Below, in pieces: positions 8,814 through 20,037 of a DNA stretch of 61,521 bases. Numbering within the stretch: position 1 is the stretch's first letter; every line of letters begins with the position of its first letter. Origin of the DNA: Accumulibacter sp. Lineage in GTDB: Bacteria; Pseudomonadota; Gammaproteobacteria; Burkholderiales; Rhodocyclaceae. The position numbers and the translations under genes were made by a program. The stretch is taken from positions 1 to 61,521 of the forward strand of contig NZ_JAMTDX010000105.1 in assembly GCF_023806625.1 (NCBI RefSeq), given 5' to 3'. The notes under the pieces were generated by a model, which saw only the letters and a program-made list of their open reading frames with translations, was not told where the DNA came from and did not search any database.

Positions 8814-9641
8814 ATGCCAAAGAAGAAAACCGCCAGCCCGGAAGCTGCTCCCGGGACGTCGACACCGCCCGCTGCGCCGGCCATCCGCAAGGCCGTCTAT
8901 GGCTGGCTGCCGGACCTTCCCGACAGCCGGGACCAGGTCTACGGGGCCGTCCGGAAAATCCCGAAGAAGTTGCCGCCGTCGATCGACCTGCGCCCCGGAT
9001 GCTCGCCCGTCGAAGACCAGAAGGAACTCGGCAGTTGCACGGCCAACGCTCTCGCCGGCGCTCTCGAGTTCCTGATGATCAAGGACAAGGCCCCGTTCGT
9101 CGACATGAGCCGCCTGTTCATCTACTACAACGAGAGAGTCATCGAGCACAGCGTGCAGACCGATTCCGGTGCCATGATCCGCGACGGCATCAAGACCCTG
9201 GCCAGACAGGGATCGTGCTCCGAGAAGCTCTGGCCATACGACGTTGCCAAGTTCGCCAGCAAACCGCTGAAGGCGTGCTACACGGAGGCGCTCAACTACC
9301 AGATCCTCTCCTACGCGAGGCTGACCACGCTCGATGAAATGCGCGCCTGCCTCGCCGACGGCTTTCCATTCGTCTTCGGCTTTGCCGTCTATGAAAGCTT
9401 CGAGACCCAGCAGGTCGCGCAAACCGGCGAGGTTGGCCTGCCGAAGAAGAACGAGCGGATGCTCGGCGGGCACGCCGTCCTCGCCGTCGGCTACGACGAC
9501 CAGTCACGCCGCTTCATCGTCCGCAACTCGTGGGGCACGAACTGGGGCAAGGGCGGTTACTTCACGATGCCCTACGATTACCTCTCCAACCGGAATCTCG
9601 CCGACGACTTCTGGACGATTCGCCGCGGCGAACAGATGTAG
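8814..9641 (+). CDS. Papain-like (C1A) cysteine peptidase
   Basis: The 275-residue protein carries the papain triad: Cys in LGSCTANALAGALEFL (residue ~69), His in GGHAVLAVGYDD (~220) and Asn in VRNSWGTNWGKGGYF (~240). The oxyanion glutamine is likely the Gln just before the Cys motif (VEDQKELGSC). I see no signal peptide and no pro-domain of eukaryotic type; the N-terminus is a lysine- and proline-rich stretch (residues 1-25). Bacterial C1A proteins of this kind are poorly characterised. The ATG is preceded by AAAAGGAGTACAAGAGG. Divergent from the VanZ-Wzy gene and upstream of an asparagine-synthetase-like gene, which suggests envelope or peptide-linked glycan processing (inference). Confidence 0.88.
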   Translation: MPKKKTASPEAAPGTSTPPAAPAIRKAVYGWLPDLPDSRDQVYGAVRKIPKKLPPSIDLRPGCSPVEDQKELGSCTANALAGALEFLMIKDKAPFVDMSRLFIYYNERVIEHSVQTDSGAMIRDGIKTLARQGSCSEKLWPYDVAKFASKPLKACYTEALNYQILSYARLTTLDEMRACLADGFPFVFGFAVYESFETQQVAQTGEVGLPKKNERMLGGHAVLAVGYDDQSRRFIVRNSWGTNWGKGGYFTMPYDYLSNRNLADDFWTIRRGEQM

Positions 9642-9670
9642 GCTGCCGCGAGGCGCGAGCCGGACGGCGA

Positions 9671-9874
9671 GCCCGACCGCGGTACATGCCGCTGGCCGCG
9701 GTCGGGTTTGCCGCCGACCCAGTCAAGGACGGGGACGTCGATGGGCGGCGGCAACCCGTTGACCACCTGAACACCGAGCACGACCGGAATCATCGGCAGA
9801 TCGGGGCCCAGTTCGAGCGTCGCAGCGAAGGCCAACAGGCGCGTGAACGTCCCGATGAACAACGCCGCGTCGTC
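9671..9874 (-). pseudogene. Possible C-terminal scrap of an NRAMP-type metal transporter
   Basis: Within the 474-base gap 9642-10115, the minus strand reads LPMIPVVLGVQVVNGLPPPI... then GKPDRGQRHVPRSG. This resembles the last helix and tail of NRAMP/divalent-metal transporters (typically ...QVVNG(V)LLP... then a short ..RLMGRHVNG tail). There is no start and the upstream part of the frame is not protein-like. Low confidence; the rest of the gap holds nothing I recognise. Confidence 0.25.
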
Positions 9875-10115
9875 CGCCGAACCGGCTCGTCGGCGCCGGG
9901 CCGGGTGACATCTGACACAGCCACGGTGCCCGCCGATGCCGTAGCATTCGCCCTGTGCCAGGAGCGCAGACGCCGCCGCTGGCGTGCTTCGGGTCCTCTT
10001 TCCAGACCCGGGCCGTCGCCGATGAGCCATCGCCAATCGACCGACAACGCCAGGAACGGCCGGCTTCGCGGCGAAGCTCCCGGTCGTTCCAACCGCCAAT
10101 GCTGACAGAAAGCCG

Positions 10116-11894
10116 ATGAAAGACAGACTCTCCGGAAAGCTCGACCTGACCCGGCTGTTCGATGGCGACCCTGCGTCGCTGCTGAGTTCGCTCGACTGGC
10201 GCGGCGAAGACGTGGCTAGAGAGGGCGAGCTGCTCTGCGCGCTCATCGGCTCGCCGCGGATCGCCGGCGACGACTTGCCAGAGACGGGCGGCCCGGTGGC
10301 CAGCGCCGGCCAGATCATCGAGATCTGGAGGATGCGCGGTCCCGACCTGACGGCGCGCCTTCACGGTTCGTACGCACTGGCGATCGTCGATGCACGGCGT
10401 GCCTGTGCCTACCTGGCCGTGGACCGCTTCGCCATCGAAACCCTCTGCTATCGCAGTGATGGACGAACGCTCTCCTTCTCCGATCGTGCCGACTGCGTGG
10501 ACGGGCGAAGCGGGGAATTCGACCGGCAGGCGATCTTCGACTACCTGTACTTCCACATGATCCCGGCTCCGCGAACGGTCTTCCGCGAGGTGCGCCGCCT
10601 GCCGGCGGCGCACGCGGTGCTCGTCGATCGTCATGGCACCCACGAGCAACGCCACTGGCCGCTCGAATTCGTCGAAAGCCGGCGCCCGCGCTTCGCCGAC
10701 GCGCGCGAGCAGTTTCGCGAGCTGATCCGCGACAGTGTCATTGAAGCGACCGCCGGCGACCAGCGGGTCGGCGCGTTCCTCTCGGGCGGGACGGACAGCT
10801 CGACCGTCGCCGGGATGCTCTGCCAGGTCAGCGGAACCGCCGCGCCGGCCTTCTCGATCGGCTTCGCGGCCGAGGGCTACGACGAAATGGCGTACGCCCG
10901 GCTGGCCGCGAAACATTTCGGTTGCCGGCACCACGAGTACTACGTCACTCCGGACGACCTGGTGACCAGCATTCCCGCTGTCGCCGCGCATCACGACCAG
11001 CCTTTCGGCAACTCGTCGGCACTGCCCGCCTACTACTGCGCGAAAATGGCCAGCGATGAAGGCTGTACCCGGATTCTTGCCGGAGACGGCGGCGACGAGC
11101 TGTTCGGCGGCAATTCGCGCTACGCGATGCAGCGCTTCTTCGACTTCTACCACGCCTTGCCGGCAGGGTTGCGACGGGTTATCGAGCCCGCCTGCGCCGA
11201 CGGCAGTCCGATCCGGCGAATTCCGTTACTTCGTCAGGCGAGCGGTTACGTCCGCCACTCGCGGATCCCGATGCCCGATCGCCTGCAGAGCTACAACCTG
11301 CTGATGCAGCTCGCTCCGGCGAAGGTTCTCGAGCCCGAGTTCCTGGCCGCAGTCGATCAGATCGAGCCGGTCGAGCACATGCGCTCGACCTGGAACGTGT
11401 GTCAGGCCAGCAGCCTGATCAACCGGATGCTCGCCTACGACTGGCGGTACACGCTCGCCGACAGTGACCTGCCGAAGATCCGCGGGGCGGCGCAGATGGC
11501 CGGAATCCCGGTCGCCTACCCGCTACTCTCCGACCGGTTGACCGATTTCTCGATGTCCCTGCCTCCGGACTGGAAGCTGCGCCGCTTCAAGCTGCGCTGG
11601 TTCTTCAAGGAGGCGCTGCGCGGCTTCCTTCCCGAAGCGATCATCACCAAGCAGAAGAAAGGCTTCGGTCTGCCCTTCGGCGTGTGGACGGCGCGCACGC
11701 CGGCACTCCGCGAACTGGCTGCCGATTCGCTGAACCAGCTCGCCGGTCGCGGCATCGTCCGCGCGGACTTCGTCGCCACGCTGATCGACGAGCATCTGCG
11801 CGCACACCCCGGCTACTACGGCGAGATGATCTGGATCCTGACCATACTCGAGCAGTGGTTTCGCGCACAGGAGAGCGCGGCAACCCGGAACTGA
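10116..11894 (+). CDS. Asparagine-synthetase-like protein lacking the glutaminase cysteine
   Basis: The 592-residue protein has an AsnB-type synthetase domain with the ATP pyrophosphatase loop FLSGGTDSS (residues 221-229), AGDGGDELFGG (~330) and a C-terminal KQKKGFGLPFG motif. The N-terminal part (about 75-170: GPDLTARLHGSYALAIVDARR...) still looks like the glutamine amidotransferase domain. However, the protein starts MKDRLSG, without the Met-Cys-Gly start that supplies the nucleophile. Direct glutaminase activity should therefore be lost; it may use ammonia or another amine. AsnB homologues often sit in exopolysaccharide clusters of floc-forming betaproteobacteria, which fits the neighbours. 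No upstream start would restore a cysteine in a plausible place. Confidence 0.88.
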   Translation: MKDRLSGKLDLTRLFDGDPASLLSSLDWRGEDVAREGELLCALIGSPRIAGDDLPETGGPVASAGQIIEIWRMRGPDLTARLHGSYALAIVDARRACAYLAVDRFAIETLCYRSDGRTLSFSDRADCVDGRSGEFDRQAIFDYLYFHMIPAPRTVFREVRRLPAAHAVLVDRHGTHEQRHWPLEFVESRRPRFADAREQFRELIRDSVIEATAGDQRVGAFLSGGTDSSTVAGMLCQVSGTAAPAFSIGFAAEGYDEMAYARLAAKHFGCRHHEYYVTPDDLVTSIPAVAAHHDQPFGNSSALPAYYCAKMASDEGCTRILAGDGGDELFGGNSRYAMQRFFDFYHALPAGLRRVIEPACADGSPIRRIPLLRQASGYVRHSRIPMPDRLQSYNLLMQLAPAKVLEPEFLAAVDQIEPVEHMRSTWNVCQASSLINRMLAYDWRYTLADSDLPKIRGAAQMAGIPVAYPLLSDRLTDFSMSLPPDWKLRRFKLRWFFKEALRGFLPEAIITKQKKGFGLPFGVWTARTPALRELAADSLNQLAGRGIVRADFVATLIDEHLRAHPGYYGEMIWILTILEQWFRAQESAATRN

Positions 11895-12094
11895 GGACTT
11901 CGCCGGCCGCGCGACCGGTCACCGCGGGCTGCACCGCGTCTCGGCGCTCGGCGATGGCCAACGCCAGCTCGTTGCAGCGTATGATTGCCGGGCATCGGCA
12001 ATCCCCGGGTCGGCCGGATTGCCCGCTCGGGAAGAGAGTCTTCTGCCACCCGAAAACTTGGCCTGGCCGCCGATCGAAGAGTACGGGGTCAAGG

Positions 12095-13000
12095 ATGACT
12101 TCAGACGCCAGCCAGGTGCCGCTGCACCGAAACGAAATCAAGCCGGGGCGACCGGTACCCTGGAACGTCTACGACGCGCACGGCAATCTGGTTGTCAAGC
12201 GGGGCGGGGTCATCGACGGCGAGGCGCAGCTCGACGCGCTGTTCGGCAAGGGGCTTTTCCGCCCGCATACTTCGGGCGCAGCGAGTCCCGGATCCCGGCG
12301 TGACGGTCGCGAGATCGACGGTGGCGCGCACGAGGGCGCAGTCGAACGTACGGTGACTCTCGACGCGATCAAGCTGTCGATCGGCGACCCGTTTCAGATT
12401 CAGGCACAGATCGACGGAACCGACAACCGCTATTACGTGCGCCTGATCGGTTACCTCAAGGGCAGGAGCGTGCTGGTCACGGTCCCGGAGGTCGACGGAC
12501 GGCTCTGTTTCGTCCGCGAAGGCCAAGCCTTTGTCGTGCGCTTCTTTGCCGGCAAGAACGCCTACGCGTTCACGGCGAACGTCCTGCGTTCTTCGAACGT
12601 GCCCTTCCCGCACATTCACCTGAGTTACCCAGCGCAGGTTCGCGGTCTGATGATCCGCACCGGCGAACGGGTGCCCGTCCAGATCATCTGCGCGATCGCC
12701 CTGCAGCAGGATAGCCGAACGGTCAGTGCCGCAGGACTGCTGACCAACCTCAGCGTCGGCGGCGCGATGATCTCGTCGAAGACGCGGCTCGGCGAGAAGG
12801 GTGAACTGCTGTCGATCAAGTTCCGAATCGAGATCCGCGAGGTCGAGGTCCTCGCGGCGATCGATGCAACGATCCGCTACGTGTCCCGGGACGAGTCGGG
12901 CGACTTCCTGCACGGTGTCCAGTTTGCCGGCCTGCCGAATGAGCTGGCGATTGCGCTGACTGCCTTCGTCTACCAGAAGCTCGCCGAAGCGGCGCACTGA
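12095..13000 (+). CDS. PilZ-domain c-di-GMP effector with an N-terminal accessory domain
   Basis: A 301-residue cytoplasmic protein. Residues ~8-50 (IKPGRPVPWNVYDAHGNLVVKRGGVI) form a small domain also seen at the front of HD-GYP and PilZ proteins. Residues ~95-180 look like a YcgR-N domain, and ~185-300 is a PilZ domain with NLSVGGAMIS, matching the (D/N)xSxxG half of the c-di-GMP motif, and an arginine-containing segment (GERVPVQIICA) ahead of it. Such proteins bind c-di-GMP and act on flagella, pili or polysaccharide export. The ATG lies behind GGGGTCAAGG. It follows the asparagine-synthetase-like gene on the same strand after 200 bases, so it may regulate that cluster (inference). Confidence 0.85.
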   Translation: MTSDASQVPLHRNEIKPGRPVPWNVYDAHGNLVVKRGGVIDGEAQLDALFGKGLFRPHTSGAASPGSRRDGREIDGGAHEGAVERTVTLDAIKLSIGDPFQIQAQIDGTDNRYYVRLIGYLKGRSVLVTVPEVDGRLCFVREGQAFVVRFFAGKNAYAFTANVLRSSNVPFPHIHLSYPAQVRGLMIRTGERVPVQIICAIALQQDSRTVSAAGLLTNLSVGGAMISSKTRLGEKGELLSIKFRIEIREVEVLAAIDATIRYVSRDESGDFLHGVQFAGLPNELAIALTAFVYQKLAEAAH

Positions 13001-13032
13001 GCGACTGACCATGCGCAGCGGCGTTTCCGCAG

Positions 13033-15359
<2,327 letters not shown>

Positions 15360-15623
15360 TCAGTCACCCAGCGGAACGATGCTGACCGTCCGTCGGTTCT
15401 GCGGTCCCTTGATCGCAAACTTCACGTGACCGTCGACCAGGGCAAACAGCGTGTGGTCGTTGCCGATACCCATGTTCTCGCCGGGATGATACGCGGTGCC
15501 GCGCTGCCGGACGATGATGTTGCCTGCGCGAACGAACTGACCGCCATAACGCTTGATGCCCAGGCGTTTGGCTTCGGAATCGCGACCGTTGCGTACGCTG
15601 CCACCCGCTTTCTTGTGTGCCAT
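15360..15623 (-). CDS. rpmA: 50S ribosomal protein L27
   Basis: An 87-residue L27 with the N-terminal [20 protein letters not shown] that reaches the peptidyl transferase centre, and the motif GNIIVRQRG. There is no cleavable N-terminal extension of the Firmicutes type. It follows rplU after 20 bases. Confidence 0.98.
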   Translation of the reverse strand: MAHKKAGGSVRNGRDSEAKRLGIKRYGGQFVRAGNIIVRQRGTAYHPGENMGIGNDHTLFALVDGHVKFAIKGPQNRRTVSIVPLGD

Positions 15624-15643
15624 GACTTGCGACTCCTCAAAAA

Positions 15644-15976
15644 TCAGTTCGCCGGAGCAGCTTCCGCGCCGTCGATGCCATCGACGCGAATCTCCGTGTA
15701 GTTCTGGCGGTGCCCCTGATGCTTCTGTGAATGCTTGCGACGACGCATCTTGAAAATCCGGATCTTGTCGTGACGACCGTGGGAAAGCACAGTGGCCCTG
15801 ACCGATGCGCCGGCAACTACGGGGGTACCAATGCGCACGGCCTCGCCTTCACCGACCATCAGAACCTGGTCGAGGGTGATTTCCGCGCCAACTTCTGCCG
15901 GTATCTGTTCTATCTTGAGCTTTTCTCCGGAAGCAACGCGGTACTGCTTGCCCCCGGTCTTGATGACCGCGTACAT
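15644..15976 (-). CDS. rplU: 50S ribosomal protein L21
   Basis: A 110-residue L21, a few residues longer than usual through an alanine-rich tail ([11 protein letters not shown]). Core motifs are [14 protein letters not shown] and the basic [19 protein letters not shown]-binding segment. The start at 15976 is chosen because an in-frame extension upstream has no family match. First gene of the rplU-rpmA-obgE-proB operon, under the promoter at 16031-16058. Confidence 0.97.
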   Translation of the reverse strand: MYAVIKTGGKQYRVASGEKLKIEQIPAEVGAEITLDQVLMVGEGEAVRIGTPVVAGASVRATVLSHGRHDKIRIFKMRRRKHSQKHQGHRQNYTEIRVDGIDGAEAAPAN

Positions 15977-16030
15977 GTTGGACTCCATTCGACTGGACAG
16001 CAAAGGACACGAGGAGATGAAAAACCGCGC

Positions 16031-16058
16031 ATTATACGCGCCTGTTCCCCTCCGTCAA
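16031..16058 (-). promoter_or_regulatory. Sigma70 promoter of the rplU-rpmA-obgE-proB operon
   Basis: Read on the minus strand, TTGACG (16058-16053) and a perfect TATAAT (16036-16031) are separated by 16 bases. Transcription would start near 16024, about 50 bases before the rplU ATG. It lies just past the hom stop codon, separating the two gene groups. Confidence 0.85.
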
Positions 16059-16093
16059 AGCTTTCGCGCGCAGGCGCGCAGGCCCGGGCAGGC

Positions 16094-17404
16094 CTAGAGC
16101 AGGTCCTCGACACGCAGCCGGACGATGCGCCCCTTGACCGCCGGCAGCGCCTCGATGCCGACAATCGCCGCGTCGATGTTCCGCTCGCGCGTCTTGTGGG
16201 TGAGCATGATGATGTCGGTCTGTTCCTCACCTTCGCCGGGCTCACGCTGGATCATCGCGACGATCGAGATGCCGTCGTCGGCGAGAATCCGCGTCACGTC
16301 GGCGAGCACACCGGGCCGGTCCTCGACGCGCATGCGCAGATAATAGCTGCTGACCACTTCCGAGATCGGCAGGATCACCAGGTCGACCATCGCGTCCGGC
16401 TGGAAGGCCAAGTGCGGGACGCGATGCTCGGGGTCGGCCGTGTGCATCCGGGTGACGTCGACCAGATCGGCGATCACCGCCGAAGCCGTCGGCTCGGCGC
16501 CGGCTCCCTTGCCATAGTAGAGCGTCGCGCCGACCGCGTCGCCCTTGACGAGAACGGCGTTCATCGCCCCCTCGACGTTGGCGATCAGCCTCTTCGCCGG
16601 AATCAGCGTCGGGTGCACGCGCAGCTCGACGCCTTCGGCGGTGCGCTTGGTGATCCCGAGCAGCTTGATCCGGTAGCCAAGTTGCTCGGCGTAGCGGATG
16701 TCGGCGGCGTCGAGCCGGCTGATCCCCTCGACGTAGGCCTGGTCGAAGTTCATCGAATTGCCGAAGGCGATCGCCGACATGATGCTCAGCTTGTGCGCGG
16801 CGTCGATCCCCTCGACGTCGAAGGTCGGATCGGCCTCCGCATAGCCGAGCCGCTGCGCCTCGCGCAGCACGTCCGCGAACGACAGCCCCTTGTCGCGCAT
16901 TTCGGAGAGGATGAAGTTGGTCGTCCCGTTGATGATCCCGGCGATCCACTCGATACGGTTGGCGGTGAGTCCTTCGCGCAGCGCCTTGATGATCGGGATC
17001 CCGCCGGCGACGGCGGCCTCGAAAGCAACCATCACGCCCTGCTGCCGCGCCGCGGCGAAGATCTCGTTGCCGTGCCTGGCGAGCAGCGCCTTGTTCGCGG
17101 TGACGACGTGCTTGCCGTTGGCGATGGCCTGCAGGACGAGTTCGCGCGCCACGTCGCAGCCGCCGATGAGTTCGACGACGATGTCGACGTCGGGGTCGCC
17201 GACGACCGAGAATGCATCTCCGGTGACCCGGCAGCTTCCGCCGGTCAGCTGCCGCGTGCGCTCGACGTCGCGATCGGCGACGATGCTCACGTGAATGGGA
17301 CGGCCCGCGCGCCGCGTGATTTCTTCGGCGTTGCGCCGGAGCACCGCGAAGGTGCCGCCGCCGACGGTGCCGATTCCGAGAAGTCCGACGTTGATGGCTT
17401 TCAT
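16094..17404 (-). CDS. hom: Homoserine dehydrogenase
   Basis: The 436-residue protein reduces aspartate semialdehyde to homoserine for threonine and methionine synthesis. It has the Rossmann loop GLLGIGTVGGGT at the N-terminus, the catalytic domain with GIINGTTNFILSEM and EADPTFDVEG(I)DAAHKL, and a C-terminal ACT domain (RVEDRPGVLADVTRILADDGISI) for threonine feedback control. The ATG at 17404 fits the family; a longer in-frame extension is low-complexity. It follows alaC and a second aminotransferase, as usual, but thrC, the usual next gene, is absent: rplU follows. Confidence 0.96.
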   Translation of the reverse strand: MKAINVGLLGIGTVGGGTFAVLRRNAEEITRRAGRPIHVSIVADRDVERTRQLTGGSCRVTGDAFSVVGDPDVDIVVELIGGCDVARELVLQAIANGKHVVTANKALLARHGNEIFAAARQQGVMVAFEAAVAGGIPIIKALREGLTANRIEWIAGIINGTTNFILSEMRDKGLSFADVLREAQRLGYAEADPTFDVEGIDAAHKLSIMSAIAFGNSMNFDQAYVEGISRLDAADIRYAEQLGYRIKLLGITKRTAEGVELRVHPTLIPAKRLIANVEGAMNAVLVKGDAVGATLYYGKGAGAEPTASAVIADLVDVTRMHTADPEHRVPHLAFQPDAMVDLVILPISEVVSSYYLRMRVEDRPGVLADVTRILADDGISIVAMIQREPGEGEEQTDIIMLTHKTRERNIDAAIVGIEALPAVKGRIVRLRVEDLL

Positions 17405-17480
17405 GAGGCGCTCACTAGCAAAGTTGTGGGAACCGGCCGGCGATCGCGCGAGGCATCCGGGCTGCTTCGGCCGCACCGGA

Positions 17481-18713
17481 TCAGGCGCGCACGCCGTGTC
17501 GCTTGCGGTAGCCGGCGAGGAAGCGCGCGATGCGCCCGATCGCCTCGCGCAGATCCTCTTCGTGAGGCAGGAAGACGAGCCGGAAGTGATCGGGCGCCGG
17601 CCAGTTGAAGCCACTGCCCTGGACCAGCAGCACGCGCTCCTCCTCGAGCAACTCGGCGATGAACTGCTGGTCGTCGTCGATCGGATAGAGCCGGCGATCG
17701 AGCCGCGGGAACATGTACAGCGCGGCCTTCGGCTTGACGCAACTGACCCCGGGAATCTCAGTGAGCAGTTCGTAGGCCACCTCGCGCTGGCGATGGATTC
17801 GCCCGCCCGGCGCGACGAGGTCATCGATGCTCTGGTAGCCGCCGAGCGCCGTCTGGATCGCGTGCTGGGCGGGGACGTTCGAACACAGGCGCATCGAGGC
17901 GAGGATGTCGAGCCCTTCGATGTAATCGCGCGCCTCGCGCACGCCACCGGAGACGACCATCCAGCCCGCCCGGTAGCCGCACGAGCGGTAGTTTTTCGAC
18001 AGGCCGTTGAAGGTCACCGTCAGCACGTCGTCGGAGAGCGAGGCGATCGCCGTATGCTTCGCGCCGTCGAACAGAACCTTGTCGTAGACCTCGTCCGAGT
18101 AGATTATCAGGTCGTGTTCGCGGGCCAGGTCGACCATCTCGCGCAGCAGGCTCTCCGGGTACAGCGCTCCGGTCGGGTTGTTCGGATTGATGACCACCAG
18201 CGCCCGCGTCTTTGGGCCGATCTTCGCGCGCAGGTCGTCGAGATCGGGCAGCCAGTCGTTCGCCTCGTCGCACAGGTAGTGGCGCGGCGTGCCGCTCGAC
18301 AAGCTCACCGCGGCCGTCCACAGCGGGTAGTCGGGCGCCGGAACGAGCACCTCGTCGCCGCTGTTGAGCAGCGCGTTCATGGCCATCACGATCAGCTCCG
18401 AAACCCCGTTGCCGATATAGATGTCCTCGAGCGCGACGCCCTTGATCTTCTTGTGCTGCGCGTAGTGCAGGATCGCCTTGCGCGCCGAGAAGATCCCCTT
18501 GGCGTCCGAGTAGCCGGCCGCGTGCGGCAGGTTGCGGATCATGTCCAGCTGTATTTCCTCGGGCGCGTCGAAGCCGAAGGCAGCGAGATTGCCGATGTTC
18601 AGCTTGACGATCTGGTGACCCTCGTCCTCCATCTGCCGTGCCTTCTGCAGCACGGCACCGCGAATGTCGTAACAGACGTTGTCGAGTTTGCTCGATTTGA
18701 TGACCGGTTTCAT
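17481..18713 (-). CDS. alaA: Alanine-synthesising aminotransferase, AlaA type
   Basis: A 410-residue class I/II PLP aminotransferase. The opening (KLDNVCYDIRGAVLQKA), NIGNLAAFGFDAP, NPNNPTGALYP and the PLP lysine motif GLSKNYRSCGYRAGW closely match E. coli AlaA/YfbQ, a glutamate-pyruvate transaminase. Its ATG lies 6 bases after the alaC stop, so the two are co-transcribed. Related enzymes can accept other 2-oxo acids, so the exact substrate is inferred. Confidence 0.88.
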   Translation of the reverse strand: MKPVIKSSKLDNVCYDIRGAVLQKARQMEDEGHQIVKLNIGNLAAFGFDAPEEIQLDMIRNLPHAAGYSDAKGIFSARKAILHYAQHKKIKGVALEDIYIGNGVSELIVMAMNALLNSGDEVLVPAPDYPLWTAAVSLSSGTPRHYLCDEANDWLPDLDDLRAKIGPKTRALVVINPNNPTGALYPESLLREMVDLAREHDLIIYSDEVYDKVLFDGAKHTAIASLSDDVLTVTFNGLSKNYRSCGYRAGWMVVSGGVREARDYIEGLDILASMRLCSNVPAQHAIQTALGGYQSIDDLVAPGGRIHRQREVAYELLTEIPGVSCVKPKAALYMFPRLDRRLYPIDDDQQFIAELLEEERVLLVQGSGFNWPAPDHFRLVFLPHEEDLREAIGRIARFLAGYRKRHGVRA

Positions 18714-18719
18714 GCCTGC

Positions 18720-19904
18720 CTAGAGTAGGCCGTCCTTCCTGAACATGTCCTTGATGCCGCGGACCGCCTGCCGCGTGCGTTCCTCGTTCTCGATCAGCGC
18801 GAAGCGGACGTGGTCGTCGCCGTACTCGCCGAAGCCGACTCCCGGCGAGACCGCGACCTTGGCGTCGCCGAGCAGCTTCTTGGAGAACTCGAGCGAGCCC
18901 ATCGGCCGATAGGCCTCGGGAATCCGTGCCCAGATGTACATCGACGCCTTCGGCACCTCGACCAACCAGCCGGCCTCGTGCAACCCCTTGGCCAGGACGT
19001 TGCGCCGGCTCTGGTAGAGCAACCGGGCTTCCTCGACACACTGCTGCGGGCCGTCGAGGGCAATCACCGAGGCGACCTGGATCGGCGTGAAGGTCCCGTA
19101 ATCATGGTAGCTCTTGATGCGCACCAGAGCGTTGCACAGTTCCTCGTTGCCGACCATGAAGCCGACGCGCCAGCCGGCCATGTTGTAGCTCTTCGACATC
19201 GTGAAGAACTCGACGGCGACTTCGCGCGCGCCGTCGACCTGCATGATCGACGGCGCCTGGTAGCCGTCGAAGACGATGTCCGCGTAGGCGAGGTCATGCA
19301 CCACGAGGATGTCGTGCTCGCGCGCCAGCGCGACGATCCTCTCGAAGAACGCGAGGTCCACACAGCGCGCCGTCGGGTTGCTCGGGAAACCGAGAATCAT
19401 CATCTTCGGCTTGGGAATCGACTCGCGGATCGCGCGCTGCACCTCCTCGATGAAATCGACGTCGGGAGTCATGCGCACCGAACGGATGTCGGCGCCGGCG
19501 ATGATCGCACCGTAGATGTGGATCGGATACGACGGATTGGGCACCAGGACCGTGTCGCCGCGGTCGAGCGTGGCGAGCATCAGGTGCGCGAGCCCCTCCT
19601 TCGAACCGATGGTCACCACGGCCTCGGTGTCCGGATCGAAGACGACCCCGTAGCGACGCCGATACCAGTCGCAGATCGCCCGGCGCAGCCGCGGAATGCC
19701 CTTGGAGATCGAGTAGCCGTGTGTGTTCTCGCGCAGCGCCGCCTCGACCAGCTTGTCGGTGATGTGCTGCGGCGTCGGGCCGTCCGGGTTGCCCATGCTC
19801 ATGTCGATGATGTCCTCGCCACGCCGGCGTGCGGCCATCTTCAGCTCACCGGTGATGCTGAAGACGTAGGGGGGCAGACGTTTGATGCGCGAAAACTCTC
19901 TCAT
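18720..19904 (-). CDS. alaC: Alanine aminotransferase, AlaC type
   Basis: A 394-residue class I/II aminotransferase resembling E. coli AlaC/YfdZ. It begins [14 protein letters not shown], has [10 protein letters not shown], the NPTAR loop and the PLP lysine in [15 protein letters not shown] (~residue 236). It makes alanine from pyruvate and glutamate. First gene of an alaC-alaA-hom run on the minus strand; alaC next to hom is conserved in betaproteobacteria. Confidence 0.9.
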   Translation of the reverse strand: MREFSRIKRLPPYVFSITGELKMAARRRGEDIIDMSMGNPDGPTPQHITDKLVEAALRENTHGYSISKGIPRLRRAICDWYRRRYGVVFDPDTEAVVTIGSKEGLAHLMLATLDRGDTVLVPNPSYPIHIYGAIIAGADIRSVRMTPDVDFIEEVQRAIRESIPKPKMMILGFPSNPTARCVDLAFFERIVALAREHDILVVHDLAYADIVFDGYQAPSIMQVDGAREVAVEFFTMSKSYNMAGWRVGFMVGNEELCNALVRIKSYHDYGTFTPIQVASVIALDGPQQCVEEARLLYQSRRNVLAKGLHEAGWLVEVPKASMYIWARIPEAYRPMGSLEFSKKLLGDAKVAVSPGVGFGEYGDDHVRFALIENEERTRQAVRGIKDMFRKDGLL

Positions 19905-19999
19905 GATCCGGTCCCGGAAGATCCTCTCCGGCAGCCGTCGATCGCCGCGGCAAGCCGCCGGGTACCGACCGTGCGCCGGGGAGCGATCGACAAAAAGGC

Positions 20000-20005
20000 T
20001 ATAAT
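20000..20005 (+). promoter_or_regulatory. Candidate -10 element upstream of the Mth938-like gene
   Basis: A perfect TATAAT within GGCTATAATGC lies 32 bases before the ATG at 20038. No good -35 hexamer is seen 16-18 bases upstream, so an activator may be involved, or it is chance. Confidence 0.4.
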
Positions 20006-20037
20006 GCTACTTTAAGGACCACTGGCCCGCAATTTCG

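Noticed and set aside
9723-11153. 476-codon minus-strand open frame over the asparagine-synthetase-like gene
   Set aside because: Shadow frame; only its last part, beyond the real gene, resembled a transporter tail and that is reported separately.
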